Part shown: in pieces, positions 20,090 through 29,185 of the stretch
How the letters are laid out: every line of letters begins with the position of its first letter
How positions within the stretch are numbered: position 1 is the stretch's first letter
Source of the DNA: Parasulfitobacter algicola
GTDB lineage: Bacteria; Pseudomonadota; Alphaproteobacteria; Rhodobacterales; Rhodobacteraceae
DNA length: 64,000 nucleotides
NCBI RefSeq assembly: GCF_013315265.1
Contig: NZ_JABUFE010000011.1
Coordinates: 53,988 to 117,987, forward strand
Direction: 5' to 3'
The notes under the pieces: model-generated
Seen by the model: the letters and a program-made list of their open reading frames with translations, nothing else
Database searches by the model: none
What the model was told of the DNA's origin: nothing
Translations under genes and position numbers: made by a program

Positions 20090-21226
20090 ATGAAACTGAA
20101 GACACTGGCCCTTGTGGCCTCATTCATGGCGCTGCCAATCGCTGCGTTTTCTGAACCCGTAAAAGTGGGCATTATCACAACGTTGTCCGGCGGCGGTGCG
20201 GGTCTTGGAATTGATGTGCGTGACGGTTTTATGTTGGCGGTCAAGCAATCGGGCAATACTGACATCGAAGTGGTGATCGAAGACGATCAGCGTAAACCTG
20301 ATATCGCCGTACAACTGGCCGATAAGATGATCCAGTCTGAAAAAGTCGATGTTATGACTGGTATTATCTGGTCAAATCTGGCGATGGCCGTCATTCCAAG
20401 TGCCGTGGCGCAGGACAAGATCTATCTGTCACCTAATGCGGGTCCATCAGCGCTGGCAGGCAGAGGCTGTCATCCCAATTATTTCAATGTCGCATGGCAA
20501 AACGACAATCTGCACGAAGCAGCAGGCGCCTATACTAATTCTGCAGGATTCCAGAATACCTTTATCCTTGCACCCAATTATCCTGCGGGCCAAGACGCGC
20601 TGACAGGTTTCAAACGCCAATACCAAGGCGAACTAGCGGGTGAAATTTTTACCAAGCTAGGTCAAACCGACTATGCCGCTGAAATTGCACAAATTCGGGC
20701 ATCGGGCGCAGACAGCGTATTCTTCTTTTTGCCCGGTGGCATGGGAATTTCGTTTCTGAAACAATATGCTGACAGCGGTGTTGATCTGCCTGTTGTCGGT
20801 CCTGCGTTCAGCTTTGATCAAGGCATTTTGCAAGCCGTGGGCCAGGCCGCGATAGGTGTAAAAAATACGTCACAATGGAACAAGGATATCGACAACCCAA
20901 CCAACGCGGCTTTTGTGGAAACCTTTCAGGCCGAATACGGACGACTGCCATCGCTTTACGCCAGTCAGGGTTTCGATACGGCCAATCTTTTGCTAAGCGC
21001 AATGGCCAAGGCTGATATCTCAGATCGCAATGCCTTTCGTGCGGCGTTGAAAGAGGCCGATTTCCATAGCACACGCGGTGATTTCGAGTTCGGCAATAAC
21101 AACCACCCGGTCCAGAATATCTATGTCCGCGAAGTCATCAAGGAAGGCGACGTTTATACCAATAAAATCATCGGTGTTGCGTTGGAAAATCACGTAGATG
21201 CCTATGCAGCTGACTGCCAGATGTAA
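20090..21226 (+). CDS. ABC transporter substrate-binding protein (branched-chain amino acid/aromatic type)
   Basis: A periplasmic binding protein of 378 residues, type I fold, with a signal peptide (MKLKTLALVASFMALPIAAFS/EP). VKVGIITTLSGGGAGLGIDVRDGFMLAVKQ matches the Peripla_BP_6 group used by LivJ-like and aromatic-acid importers. Position inside the anthranilate operon suggests uptake of anthranilate, kynurenine or a related compound rather than leucine. AGGGAG precedes the ATG. A strong stem-loop follows, as often seen when the binding protein is made in excess over the membrane components. Confidence 0.9.
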   Translation: MKLKTLALVASFMALPIAAFSEPVKVGIITTLSGGGAGLGIDVRDGFMLAVKQSGNTDIEVVIEDDQRKPDIAVQLADKMIQSEKVDVMTGIIWSNLAMAVIPSAVAQDKIYLSPNAGPSALAGRGCHPNYFNVAWQNDNLHEAAGAYTNSAGFQNTFILAPNYPAGQDALTGFKRQYQGELAGEIFTKLGQTDYAAEIAQIRASGADSVFFFLPGGMGISFLKQYADSGVDLPVVGPAFSFDQGILQAVGQAAIGVKNTSQWNKDIDNPTNAAFVETFQAEYGRLPSLYASQGFDTANLLLSAMAKADISDRNAFRAALKEADFHSTRGDFEFGNNNHPVQNIYVREVIKEGDVYTNKIIGVALENHVDAYAADCQM

Positions 21227-21235
21227 GTAACTCGA

Positions 21236-21262
21236 CCGGGGCGCGGTGACCCTGCGCCCCGG
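21236..21262 (+). terminator. GC-rich stem-loop after the binding-protein gene
   Basis: CCGGGGCGC (21236-21244) pairs perfectly with GCGCCCCGG (21254-21262) around a 9-base loop, with no following T-run. It lies between the binding-protein and permease genes, where such hairpins commonly protect the upstream mRNA or cause partial termination. Confidence 0.65.
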
Positions 21263-21283
21263 CCTGCACAAAGGCAATCATTC

Positions 21284-22204
21284 ATGTCCTTCATCCTTTT
21301 TGCCGAACAGGTTTTGAACGGCCTGCAATTCGGTGTCATGCTTTTCTTGATGTCCGCTGGCCTGACGCTGGTCTTCGGGGTTATGGGGCTGATCAATCTG
21401 GCCCATGGATCTCTGTTCATGATCGGGGCCTTTGCTGCAGCTGCAGTGGCAGGATTGACCGGATCGTTCGTGCTGGCGCTGATGGCCGCGCTGGCCGCTG
21501 CCGCCGCTGCTGGCGCATTGGTCGAAGTTCTGGTGATCCGGCGGCTTTATGATCGTGATCACTTGGATCAGGTGCTGGCCACATTCGCACTGATCTTGAT
21601 CTTTTCCGAAGGCACCCGCTGGATTTTCGGATCTTTCCCGCTTTTTCTGAATATTCCCGATTACCTGTCTGGGCCCGTCACCCTGCCCGGCGGCATTCAA
21701 TATCCGCTGTACCGTCTGACGCTAATTGGCATCGGTCTTGCCGTTGCAGTGGGGCTTTTCCTGCTGATCTCGCGCACACGGCTTGGTATCCAGATCCGCG
21801 CAGGCGAAAGCGACCGCGAGATGATCGCGGCCTTAGGCGTTGATATATCAAAGCTTTACACCATCGTTTTTGCCTTGGGTGCCGCACTGGCCGGGCTGGC
21901 AGGCGCGCTGGTGGGTGCTATCCAATCAGTCCAGGTCGGCATGGGCGAACCTGTGTTGATCTTGGCCTTTGTCGTGATCGTCATCGGCGGGATCGGGTCT
22001 ATCAAGGGCGCGCTGATCGGGTCCATTCTGGTGGGGTTGACCGACACATTGGGCGGGCTGTTCATGCCTGCGCTATTTGCGCTTTTCATGGATAATTCAT
22101 CGGCTGCAACCGCCGGATCTGCACTGGCATCAATGTTGATCTATATCCTGATGGCGGTCGTGCTGATCGTGAAACCATCGGGCTTATTTGGGGCGCGCGC
22201 ATGA
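21284..22204 (+). CDS. ABC transporter permease, LivH family
   Basis: An inner-membrane permease of 306 residues with about eight hydrophobic segments. The LivH pattern LNGLQFGVMLFLMSAGLTLVFGVMGLINLAHGSLFMIGAF at the N-terminus and the GADKLYTIVF-like EAA loop region near 195-230 (IAALGVDISKLYTIVFALGAALAGLAGAL) are seen. It pairs with the LivM homologue downstream (4-base overlap) to form the channel of the importer encoded in this operon. Confidence 0.93.
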   Translation: MSFILFAEQVLNGLQFGVMLFLMSAGLTLVFGVMGLINLAHGSLFMIGAFAAAAVAGLTGSFVLALMAALAAAAAAGALVEVLVIRRLYDRDHLDQVLATFALILIFSEGTRWIFGSFPLFLNIPDYLSGPVTLPGGIQYPLYRLTLIGIGLAVAVGLFLLISRTRLGIQIRAGESDREMIAALGVDISKLYTIVFALGAALAGLAGALVGAIQSVQVGMGEPVLILAFVVIVIGGIGSIKGALIGSILVGLTDTLGGLFMPALFALFMDNSSAATAGSALASMLIYILMAVVLIVKPSGLFGARA

Positions 22205-23184
22205 CCCGGGAACGCAAAATCAACGCCGGTCTTGCGCTTGCTCTGTTGGCGTTTCCGCTGTGGGCGTATTTCGCGAATGAACCTTTTATGATCACGCTAG
22301 CGACCAAAGTGGCGATCTTGGCATTGGCAGGCGTTGGCTTGAACATCGCGCTTGGTCAGGGTGGTCTGGTCAGCCTGGGGCACGCAGCATTCTTCGGGAT
22401 CGGTGGCTATGCCATGGGTATTTTGGCCAGCCACGCCCAGACCTTTGATCCGATTGCCGAATGGCCGTTCCTGATCGAAGGCACAAAATCCATGCCGATC
22501 ATCTGGATCGTGGCCGTTCTAACATCTGGTCTGGCGGCCCTGTTGATCGGCGCGCTTAGCTTGCGAACATCGGGCGTGTATTTCATCATGATCACCCTGG
22601 CTTTTGGTCAAATGTTTTATTATTTCGCGATCAGTTGGCCCACCTATGGCGGCGAAGACGGTCTTTCGATCTATGTCCGCAACGGCTTTCCGGGGCTAAA
22701 TACACTGGACCCAATCCAGTTTTTCGCCATCACATTCGTAATCCTGATGTTGGCGATGGGCTTTGCCGCGATGCTGGCCAAATCACCTTTTGGTCTGGCC
22801 CTGAACGCCGCACGTCAATCACCGCAACGGGTCGAAACCGTGGGCATGACGCCCTATCGCCTGCGGCTGGTGGCGTTCGTCATCTCGGGCATGATCACGG
22901 GTCTTGCGGGCGCACTGTTTGCCGATCTGAACCGCTTTGTCAGCCCCACGATGTTCAGTTGGCAAACCAGCGGCGAGATTATGGTTTTCATAATCATTGG
23001 CGGCATTGGTCGTCTTTATGGCCCGCTTGTGGGGGCCGCGCTTTTCATCGCGCTGGAACATATCCTTGGCGGTCTTAGCGATTACTGGCACATTTATCTG
23101 GGCGTTCTGTTGTTGCTGATCGTGCTGTTTGCACGTGGCGGCGTGATCGGCAGTCTGGCCGGACGGGGGCATGCCCATGACTGA
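22201..23184 (+). CDS. ABC transporter permease, LivM family
   Basis: This 327-residue inner-membrane protein has the LivM hallmark VGLNIALGQGGLVSLGHAAFFGIGGYAMGILA, and a C-terminal IRLYGPLVGAALF-type segment (GGIGRLYGPLVGAALFIALEHIL). It overlaps the LivH gene by ATGA and the ATPase gene by 14 bases. It completes the membrane part of the aromatic or amino-acid importer. Confidence 0.93.
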   Translation: MTRERKINAGLALALLAFPLWAYFANEPFMITLATKVAILALAGVGLNIALGQGGLVSLGHAAFFGIGGYAMGILASHAQTFDPIAEWPFLIEGTKSMPIIWIVAVLTSGLAALLIGALSLRTSGVYFIMITLAFGQMFYYFAISWPTYGGEDGLSIYVRNGFPGLNTLDPIQFFAITFVILMLAMGFAAMLAKSPFGLALNAARQSPQRVETVGMTPYRLRLVAFVISGMITGLAGALFADLNRFVSPTMFSWQTSGEIMVFIIIGGIGRLYGPLVGAALFIALEHILGGLSDYWHIYLGVLLLLIVLFARGGVIGSLAGRGHAHD

Positions 23185-23926
23185 TGCGGTACTTGCCACC
23201 AAAGGCATCAGCAAAAGCTTTGGCGCACTACAGGCCAGCCTAGATATTAGTATTGATCTGCGACCGGGTGAAATCCACGCGCTGATCGGTCCCAATGGAG
23301 CGGGCAAATCAACACTGATCCAACAGATCGCGGGCGGTATGAAACCCGATGCCGGACAGATCTTTCTGAACGGTCAGGATATCACAGCGCTTGGCACGGC
23401 CGCACGCGCAAAACGCGGGCTTGCGCGCACGTTCCAGATCTCGGCGTTGGCGATGGAAGATACGGTGCTGCAAAACGCAGTTCTTGGCGCACTTGGCGCG
23501 CAAGGCCGCCCGTTTCAGGTGTTCGGCACGGCTCTTGGCAAAGCCGACCTGCGCGCAACAGCCGAACAGGCACTGGACCGCGTGGGTCTGATGGATCACG
23601 CAAAAACCCGTACATCTGAACTGTCACACGGCCAACGCCGCCAGCTTGAGGTCGCGGTGGCCCTGACCCTGAACCCCAAAGCTTTTGTCATGGATGAACC
23701 CATGGCCGGTCTGGGGACGCGCGGATCAAAACGGCTAACTGGCTTTTTGGATAGCTTGCGCGAACAGGCCCCGATACTGCTGGTGGAACACGACATGGAT
23801 GCGGTCTTTACACTGGCCGACCGCATCAGCGTACTGGTTTACGGTCAGATCATTGCCACGGGCACAGTCGATGACATTCGCGCCAACGCGGATGTCCGTC
23901 GCGCCTATCTGGGGGATGACACATGA
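23171..23926 (+). CDS. ABC transporter ATP-binding protein, LivG family
   Basis: A cytoplasmic ATPase of 251 residues. Walker A is GPNGAGKST (near 40), signature LSHGQRRQLEVA (variant of LSGGQ) near 155 and Walker B in AFVMDEPMAGLG. Two in-frame ATGs (23171 and 23177) lie inside the LivM gene end; either may start translation. The protein forms the ATPase pair with the LivF homologue that follows. Confidence 0.93.
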   Translation: MPMTDAVLATKGISKSFGALQASLDISIDLRPGEIHALIGPNGAGKSTLIQQIAGGMKPDAGQIFLNGQDITALGTAARAKRGLARTFQISALAMEDTVLQNAVLGALGAQGRPFQVFGTALGKADLRATAEQALDRVGLMDHAKTRTSELSHGQRRQLEVAVALTLNPKAFVMDEPMAGLGTRGSKRLTGFLDSLREQAPILLVEHDMDAVFTLADRISVLVYGQIIATGTVDDIRANADVRRAYLGDDT

Positions 23927-24612
23927 CGCTTTTGAACGTCACGAACATCGCGGCCTTTTACGGTGCCACGCAGGCGCTGTTTGATGTGTCACTTCGCATT
24001 GATGCCGGTCAGGTTCTGGCCCTGATGGGGCGCAACGGAATGGGCAAATCGACCACGGTCAAAACTATCTGCAAGATGATCCCGGTCAGCAGGGGGCAGA
24101 TCACATTCCATGGGCAGGATCTGCAAAAAGTCCCGTCCTATAAAGCCGCGCGTCTTGGGCTTGGGCTGGTGCCCGAAGGCCGCCGCTGTTTTCCCAATCT
24201 GACGGTCGAAGAAAACCTGATCGCCGCCGCCCGCCCCGGCCATTGGGATTTTGCACAGGTGTCTGCCCTGTTCCCGCGACTTGAAGAACGCCGCACCCAG
24301 GGGGCTGCATCGCTGTCGGGGGGGGAACAACAAATGCTGTCCATCGGACGTGCGCTGATGACCAATCCCAAACTGCTGATTTTGGACGAAGCCACCGAAG
24401 GTCTGGCCCCGCTGGTCCGTCAGGAAATCTGGGACGCAATCGCGACGCTGAAACATAAAACCGGGCTGTCCATTCTGGTGGTGGATAAATCGCTGAAAGA
24501 GCTGTCGCAAATCGCCGACACCGCCATGATCCTTGAACGCGGCGCAACCGCGTGGTCCGGGGCCATGGGCGATCTGACAGACGACATCACCAACCAGTAT
24601 CTGGGAGTTTGA
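23923..24612 (+). CDS. ABC transporter ATP-binding protein, LivF family
   Basis: The second ATPase of the importer has 229 residues: Walker A GRNGMGKST near 37, signature LSGGEQQMLSIGRAL near 129, Walker B LLILDEATEGL. The variable EGRRCFPNLTVEENL segment is typical of LivF. It overlaps the LivG gene by 4 bases and is followed 3 bases later by the thioesterase gene, so the transporter and catabolic genes share one transcript. Confidence 0.93.
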   Translation: MTLLNVTNIAAFYGATQALFDVSLRIDAGQVLALMGRNGMGKSTTVKTICKMIPVSRGQITFHGQDLQKVPSYKAARLGLGLVPEGRRCFPNLTVEENLIAAARPGHWDFAQVSALFPRLEERRTQGAASLSGGEQQMLSIGRALMTNPKLLILDEATEGLAPLVRQEIWDAIATLKHKTGLSILVVDKSLKELSQIADTAMILERGATAWSGAMGDLTDDITNQYLGV

Positions 24613-24615
24613 CAC

Positions 24616-25032
24616 ATGGCTTTCACGGTCAGACAAAAGATCCTGTTCAAACATTGCGACCCGGCGGGTATCGTCTTTTATCCGCGCTATTTTGAGATCA
24701 TGAATGACTGTACCGAAGCCTTTTTTGCGGATGCGCTGCACTGGCCGTTTGAGGAATTGCTAAAAACTGCGGCCATCCCCACCGCGCAGATCAGCGCGCA
24801 GTTTCAGGCCCCAAGCCACCATGGCGATCACCTTGATATCGCCCTTGGCATTGCGCGCCTGGGGCGGTCCAGTGTCGACCTGACATTCCACGCAACATGC
24901 GGCGATGAAACCCGCTTTACTGCGCAATCAACCCTTGTTCACATCAGTCAGAACGGCCGTTCGCAAAGCTGGCCCGATGCCCTGCGCCCGGCCTTTGTGC
25001 CCCACATTATCGGAGATCAAAATGACAGCTGA
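24616..25032 (+). CDS. 4-hydroxybenzoyl-CoA thioesterase-like acyl-CoA thioesterase
   Basis: A single hot-dog-fold protein of 138 residues. FKHCDPAGIVFYPRYFEIMNDCTEAFF carries the conserved Asp of the YbgC/4HBT active site (HCDPAGIVFYPRYF). It probably hydrolyses an aromatic or alicyclic CoA ester, perhaps clearing dead-end CoA thioesters in the 2-aminobenzoyl-CoA pathway. It overlaps the RidA gene start by 11 bases. Confidence 0.88.
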   Translation: MAFTVRQKILFKHCDPAGIVFYPRYFEIMNDCTEAFFADALHWPFEELLKTAAIPTAQISAQFQAPSHHGDHLDIALGIARLGRSSVDLTFHATCGDETRFTAQSTLVHISQNGRSQSWPDALRPAFVPHIIGDQNDS

Positions 25033-25423
25033 CATCATCCAACCGGATGGCTGGGCGCCCGCCAAAGGATATGCAAACGGTATGCTGGCCGCGGACGGCA
25101 CGCTTTATATCGGCGGACAAATCGGCTGGACCAAGGATCAGGTTTTTGAAACCCATGACTTTATCGGCCAGATGGAACAGGCGTTGCGCAATATCGTGGC
25201 CATTGTCGAAACCGCAGGCGGACAGATCACCGATATCACCCGATTGACATGGTTTATTCTGGACAAAACCGAATATCTGGCCCGCCAGCCCGAGGTGGGG
25301 GCTGTCTATCGCCGTGTGCTTGGCCGTCATTTTCCGGCCATGTCAATGCTGATCGTGGCCGGTCTGATCGAAGACGACGCTTTACTGGAAATCGAAGCGA
25401 CCGCCTTTTTGGGAAAACGTTAG
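25022..25423 (+). CDS. RidA family enamine/imine deaminase
   Basis: The 133-residue protein starts at the ATG at 25022, inside the thioesterase gene, and matches RidA/YjgF: GMLAADGTLYIGGQIGWTKDQ, QALRNIVAIVETAGGQITDITRLTWFILD and LIEDDALLEIEATAFLG. RidA proteins hydrolyse reactive enamines/imines to ketones with ammonia release. The canonical Arg of the YTR-type motif is not obvious, as in several RidA subfamilies. It is the last gene of the operon; the monooxygenase/reductase product 2-amino-5-oxocyclohex-1-enecarboxyl-CoA is an enamine, so ring deamination is an attractive role. This is inference. Confidence 0.88.
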   Translation: MTADIIQPDGWAPAKGYANGMLAADGTLYIGGQIGWTKDQVFETHDFIGQMEQALRNIVAIVETAGGQITDITRLTWFILDKTEYLARQPEVGAVYRRVLGRHFPAMSMLIVAGLIEDDALLEIEATAFLGKR

Positions 25424-25507
25424 ACTTGCGTGCCCATTGATATAAAATTGTCCGATAAAGCATAACGAGTCGCGTCTGTTTCAGCGTTTATTTTCAAGGG
25501 CAATTAG

Positions 25508-28147
25508 ATGAAAAAATCAGTTTTATTCGGCACGATTGCGGCGGTCGTCATCATTATCGCAATCACTGCATTCGTTATAATTCAAAACCGATCCAAGCTG
25601 ACATCTGGCACCTATGTCATTGATAGTATTAATACAGAGTCCGTGGGTCCAATCGATGATCCATTCGCAAAATCCATATATGAACAGCTTGTCACTGATA
25701 TGGAACAGGCAAAGGGCGCGTTCTATGCGGAACTGGACGCTGGCAAACAGACCGTTTCGATGTTTCGCCCTGATTTTGATGACCCAAGGACAGCCGTGAT
25801 CGATCTTGAAAACGGCACATTCAGCGACGGTGAAACGACCAGCAGCTTTGTCATACGTGATGACACCACCATCGAACTGGGCGTCGATCTTCCATTTGAT
25901 CTGATGGTGACAATGATTTTGCGTCGCACAGACCCAGACAGCCAGTTGGTTTCTCAGATAAAAGACAATATCGTGTCAATCCGGAAAGCTACCAATGCTG
26001 CCCGCCAGGCACAGCAAGATGAACTGCGCGCGTTGCTGGCTGCTCAGCCCGTTCAAGGCATCCGTATGCCGTTTCTGGTTGGGCAAGGGTCTATGATCCT
26101 GCCAATATCGTTTCAGATACAAAACACGTTCTTCCAACCTTTTCAGGATTTTGCAGACACAGCACAGGTCATCACCGGAAGCAATTCCAGCGCCACCATT
26201 GTAATGCGTGCTTATACAGGGGCGGATGCCGCCGCAGGTATTGAGTTGACTAAGACGTCGCTGAATATTGATCCTGATCAGATGATCCAGACAGACGACG
26301 GGTCCGTTCTGGGCCGGGACGTTTTTGGCGAATATCGCTATGTAACGGCCAAAGCCGATGACGATGGGCATCTGATGATCTGGGTTACAGCCAAGACAGC
26401 AGATGACATTCAAGACGCCATCAGCATCATCGACAGCTATGACCCGGCAGAATTGTCCGAACCCGACTACAATGCCATGATCGACCTTTCAGCCGCCCAA
26501 CAATGGCGGTTCAACGAAACCGAACTTAACGCCGCCCTGACCGAAATACTGTCCGAAGAAACGAACCCGACAACGTTCGTTTCAAACGAACTCTTTCGGT
26601 TTACCATTAGCACCCAGATGACAACGCAAAATGGTCAACAAAAATCGGCTATCGGTCTTCAACAGGAATTTGTAAAATCTGACGTTGGCACGCAACTGAC
26701 ACCGCGCACAAACGAAACAGTACTGCGCCAAGGCGATGCGACGTTACTTTTGCAACAAGAAAACGGATGTATCACACGATCTGCTCTGCCCGTCAGCATT
26801 CCCGGAATAGACGCGCCCTTTTCAATCATGCTGATCTATGACGGGACAAAATCTGATAATGCGGCCAGTATGTTTGATTGTGCCGCATCCTATTTCGCCT
26901 TTGAACATTTTGCGTCACAGCGTCAGGGTCTACTGACGGCCCCCGCCATTGACCCCGGTTTTCTGGACAGCTTTCGGCAATATGACAACGCCGTCAGATA
27001 TGGTGACGCCAACAGGATAATCGTTGAGAAAGATGAGAAAGAGGGCGTCTTGAGCCTGACTGGCGAGCTGATCATCCCAATTCTGTACGAAGATATCGAC
27101 ATCCAAGAATACGGCATCAAATTAACCCTTGGGGGGAAAGTCGGATGGGCCAATCTGTCCGGTACAGTCCTGGTCGAGCCAGAATATAGTAACGCCTATA
27201 TGTTGATCGACTCAGACAGGCTTCTGATGCTAATCGACGATGATGCTACCCTTTACGACGTGCGCAGCGAACGCATGATCATTTCAAACGGGTACATATC
27301 CTTTGGCATGATGCCATCGGGCAACGGTGTAATTGCCGGTGCCGACACATCGAAAGACGCATTCGACCTGAGCGGCACCAGACTGAACACCGAAGACCTG
27401 CGTGATATCAAACATCTTGGGGAATCCGGCAACTTCATCGTGCAGCAAACCGATGAGCAGTGGAAATTCGTCGGCCCCGATTTTGAACCGATCAGCGATA
27501 TCCGTCTAGCTCGCTACTGGGTGCATTGGACGCCGAAACTGATCCTGGTCACCTATCCGGACGACACTAAGGCTTATGTGAATTTCGACGGCATCCGCAT
27601 CACCCCGCCCACCATGACGCCGCGCTATGCGCCGTCAGATGCGGGCTATATCACGGTCGTGGATAATGAGACGAAAAAATACGGCCTGCTGGACAGTCAG
27701 GGCAATATCGTGCTGCCGCTGGAATACAAACAGATCCACGTCGAAGGCGACGGCGTCGTGCCTGTCAAAAAGGACCTGTTCTTCGGTCTTGTCGATCTGA
27801 ACGGCACAGCTTTGACCGAGCTTGAATTTCAAAACCTGAAACCCAGTGTCGATAATCTGGTCTGGGCGCGAAAGCGCGGATATTGGGGAATTATCAATCA
27901 TTCCGGGGAAACCGTATCCCCGTTTGAATACTTGGATATCGGACGTTTTCGCCAAACATCCCACCACGAAACCCGCGAAAATATCGACGTTGCAATCGCG
28001 CAAAATGACAGCGGCTTCGGACTGGTCGATCGCCAAGGGCAGGTTGTGATACCGTTGGAATATCAAGGCGATATCCGCAGTCAGTTTCTTGAGCTGAAGG
28101 ATCAGGACGGTCAGATACTGGAATATCCGCATGACTTCAGAAACTGA
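25508..28147 (+). CDS. Membrane-anchored WG-repeat protein
   Basis: The 879-residue protein begins with a single hydrophobic segment (residues about 6-27, FGTIAAVVIIIAITAFVIIQ) and is otherwise soluble, probably facing the periplasm. The C-terminal third (about 500-870) contains WG-type beta repeats: EKEGVLSLTGELIIPILYEDI, GKVGWANLSGTVLVEPEY, KYGLLDSQGNIVLPLEYKQI, FFGLVDLNG, RGYWGIINHSGETVSPFEYLD, GFGLVDRQGQVVIPLEYQG. WG repeats form beta-propeller-like or solenoid surfaces of unknown binding role. The central region shows no domain I recognise. It stands alone 84 bases after the catabolic operon. Confidence 0.8.
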   Translation: MKKSVLFGTIAAVVIIIAITAFVIIQNRSKLTSGTYVIDSINTESVGPIDDPFAKSIYEQLVTDMEQAKGAFYAELDAGKQTVSMFRPDFDDPRTAVIDLENGTFSDGETTSSFVIRDDTTIELGVDLPFDLMVTMILRRTDPDSQLVSQIKDNIVSIRKATNAARQAQQDELRALLAAQPVQGIRMPFLVGQGSMILPISFQIQNTFFQPFQDFADTAQVITGSNSSATIVMRAYTGADAAAGIELTKTSLNIDPDQMIQTDDGSVLGRDVFGEYRYVTAKADDDGHLMIWVTAKTADDIQDAISIIDSYDPAELSEPDYNAMIDLSAAQQWRFNETELNAALTEILSEETNPTTFVSNELFRFTISTQMTTQNGQQKSAIGLQQEFVKSDVGTQLTPRTNETVLRQGDATLLLQQENGCITRSALPVSIPGIDAPFSIMLIYDGTKSDNAASMFDCAASYFAFEHFASQRQGLLTAPAIDPGFLDSFRQYDNAVRYGDANRIIVEKDEKEGVLSLTGELIIPILYEDIDIQEYGIKLTLGGKVGWANLSGTVLVEPEYSNAYMLIDSDRLLMLIDDDATLYDVRSERMIISNGYISFGMMPSGNGVIAGADTSKDAFDLSGTRLNTEDLRDIKHLGESGNFIVQQTDEQWKFVGPDFEPISDIRLARYWVHWTPKLILVTYPDDTKAYVNFDGIRITPPTMTPRYAPSDAGYITVVDNETKKYGLLDSQGNIVLPLEYKQIHVEGDGVVPVKKDLFFGLVDLNGTALTELEFQNLKPSVDNLVWARKRGYWGIINHSGETVSPFEYLDIGRFRQTSHHETRENIDVAIAQNDSGFGLVDRQGQVVIPLEYQGDIRSQFLELKDQDGQILEYPHDFRN

Positions 28148-28149
28148 AA

Positions 28150-28578
28150 TCAGGGGTTATAAGGCGGGATCGTAAAGTTGATCTTTTCGATGCACGCCCG
28201 TGCCGCGTCACCTTCCAACCCATCGCAAGGCGCCATCAGCTTGCTGGCCTCATTCAGCGCGAAGTTCTGCAAATCCTGCTGCGCGGGTCCGGCTTGCATC
28301 AGGTCAAACATCACCATCTGCGGCACAACGGTGCGCACGGTAATGTTCATCTGTGGATCATCCAGGATAAACTCCATCACCATTTCCGTACCGCCGTTTT
28401 CAATCATCCGACGAGTATCATCAGCGGTCTGCACAGGTGCATTAGCCCTGCTCTGCCCCTCAGCATAACCATCCTGGAAACTTGTATACATATTAAACCC
28501 AAAATACCCGAGCCCCCCAATGCAGGCGATAACGATAAGGGCCGTAAGAGCGGGATTTTGGGGGTTGCCTGAGGACAT
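28150..28578 (-). CDS. Hypothetical single-pass membrane protein
   Basis: I do not recognise this 142-residue protein. It has one hydrophobic segment near residues 9-28 (LTALIVIACIGGLGYFGFNMY), then a polar part with two cysteines (CDGLEG...ARACIEK) that could form a periplasmic disulfide. It converges on the WG-repeat gene with a 2-base gap. The 34-residue DDTRRMIENGGTEMVMEFILD region suggests a folded helical domain. It may be co-transcribed with the next gene upstream (90-base gap). Confidence 0.6.
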   Translation of the reverse strand: MSSGNPQNPALTALIVIACIGGLGYFGFNMYTSFQDGYAEGQSRANAPVQTADDTRRMIENGGTEMVMEFILDDPQMNITVRTVVPQMVMFDLMQAGPAQQDLQNFALNEASKLMAPCDGLEGDAARACIEKINFTIPPYNP

Positions 28579-28668
28579 TTTAGAAATCCAGTTTTTATGA
28601 AACTTATATGTTATCTGTGTCCTGACGCCGTAAACCCATGCAATATCATCAAATTTTGCGCAAACACG

Positions 28669-29040
28669 TTATACCTTACGCACGAAGAAACCCGCAATAA
28701 AATAGCAGATCACCCATATGCAGGCTCCGAAAATACCGCTTAGCGCAGCGGTGTCCCAATTTAGGCCACCGGGTTGGTCCACACTGTACTGCGGGTAGAG
28801 CTGCCATTCGTAAAGCAAATCGAAAACTTTGGCCTCCCAATTTGTTTTATACATCAAGAAGAAAATCGGAAAGACCACGATAGCAATGGCAAAACCAATC
28901 TGGCTCTGGCGTTTCTGGCGGTCTTTCTTTTGTTGTTTCAGGCGTTTGGGATCATCCACCTGCACATGTTGATGCGCCTGATGGGTCGGCCCAATCCGAT
29001 TGAGCCTGTCCTGGAAGTCGTTCTTATTTCCGTTAGTCAT
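28669..29040 (-). CDS. Hypothetical small membrane protein
   Basis: This 123-residue product has a basic, charged N-terminus (KRLKQQKKDRQKRQSQ) followed by two hydrophobic segments (about 50-66 and 100-118). The positive N-terminus should stay in the cytoplasm. No family is recognised. It lies between the WG region and the DarT/NADAR pair on the same strand, with non-coding gaps of 90 and 145 bases on either side. Confidence 0.55.
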   Translation of the reverse strand: MTNGNKNDFQDRLNRIGPTHQAHQHVQVDDPKRLKQQKKDRQKRQSQIGFAIAIVVFPIFFLMYKTNWEAKVFDLLYEWQLYPQYSVDQPGGLNWDTAALSGIFGACIWVICYFIAGFFVRKV

Positions 29041-29185
29041 CTTGGGGTCCGGTGTTGGTTTCTATTGTTTCGAGCAATAAAGCACTGAATTTACATCTTT
29101 GAAACCAGAATATCGACTGGTCCGCCCGGTGGGTACCACGGTAATCCCAGAGCGACCAGACAGGTTTCAATCGCACATTATAGCT

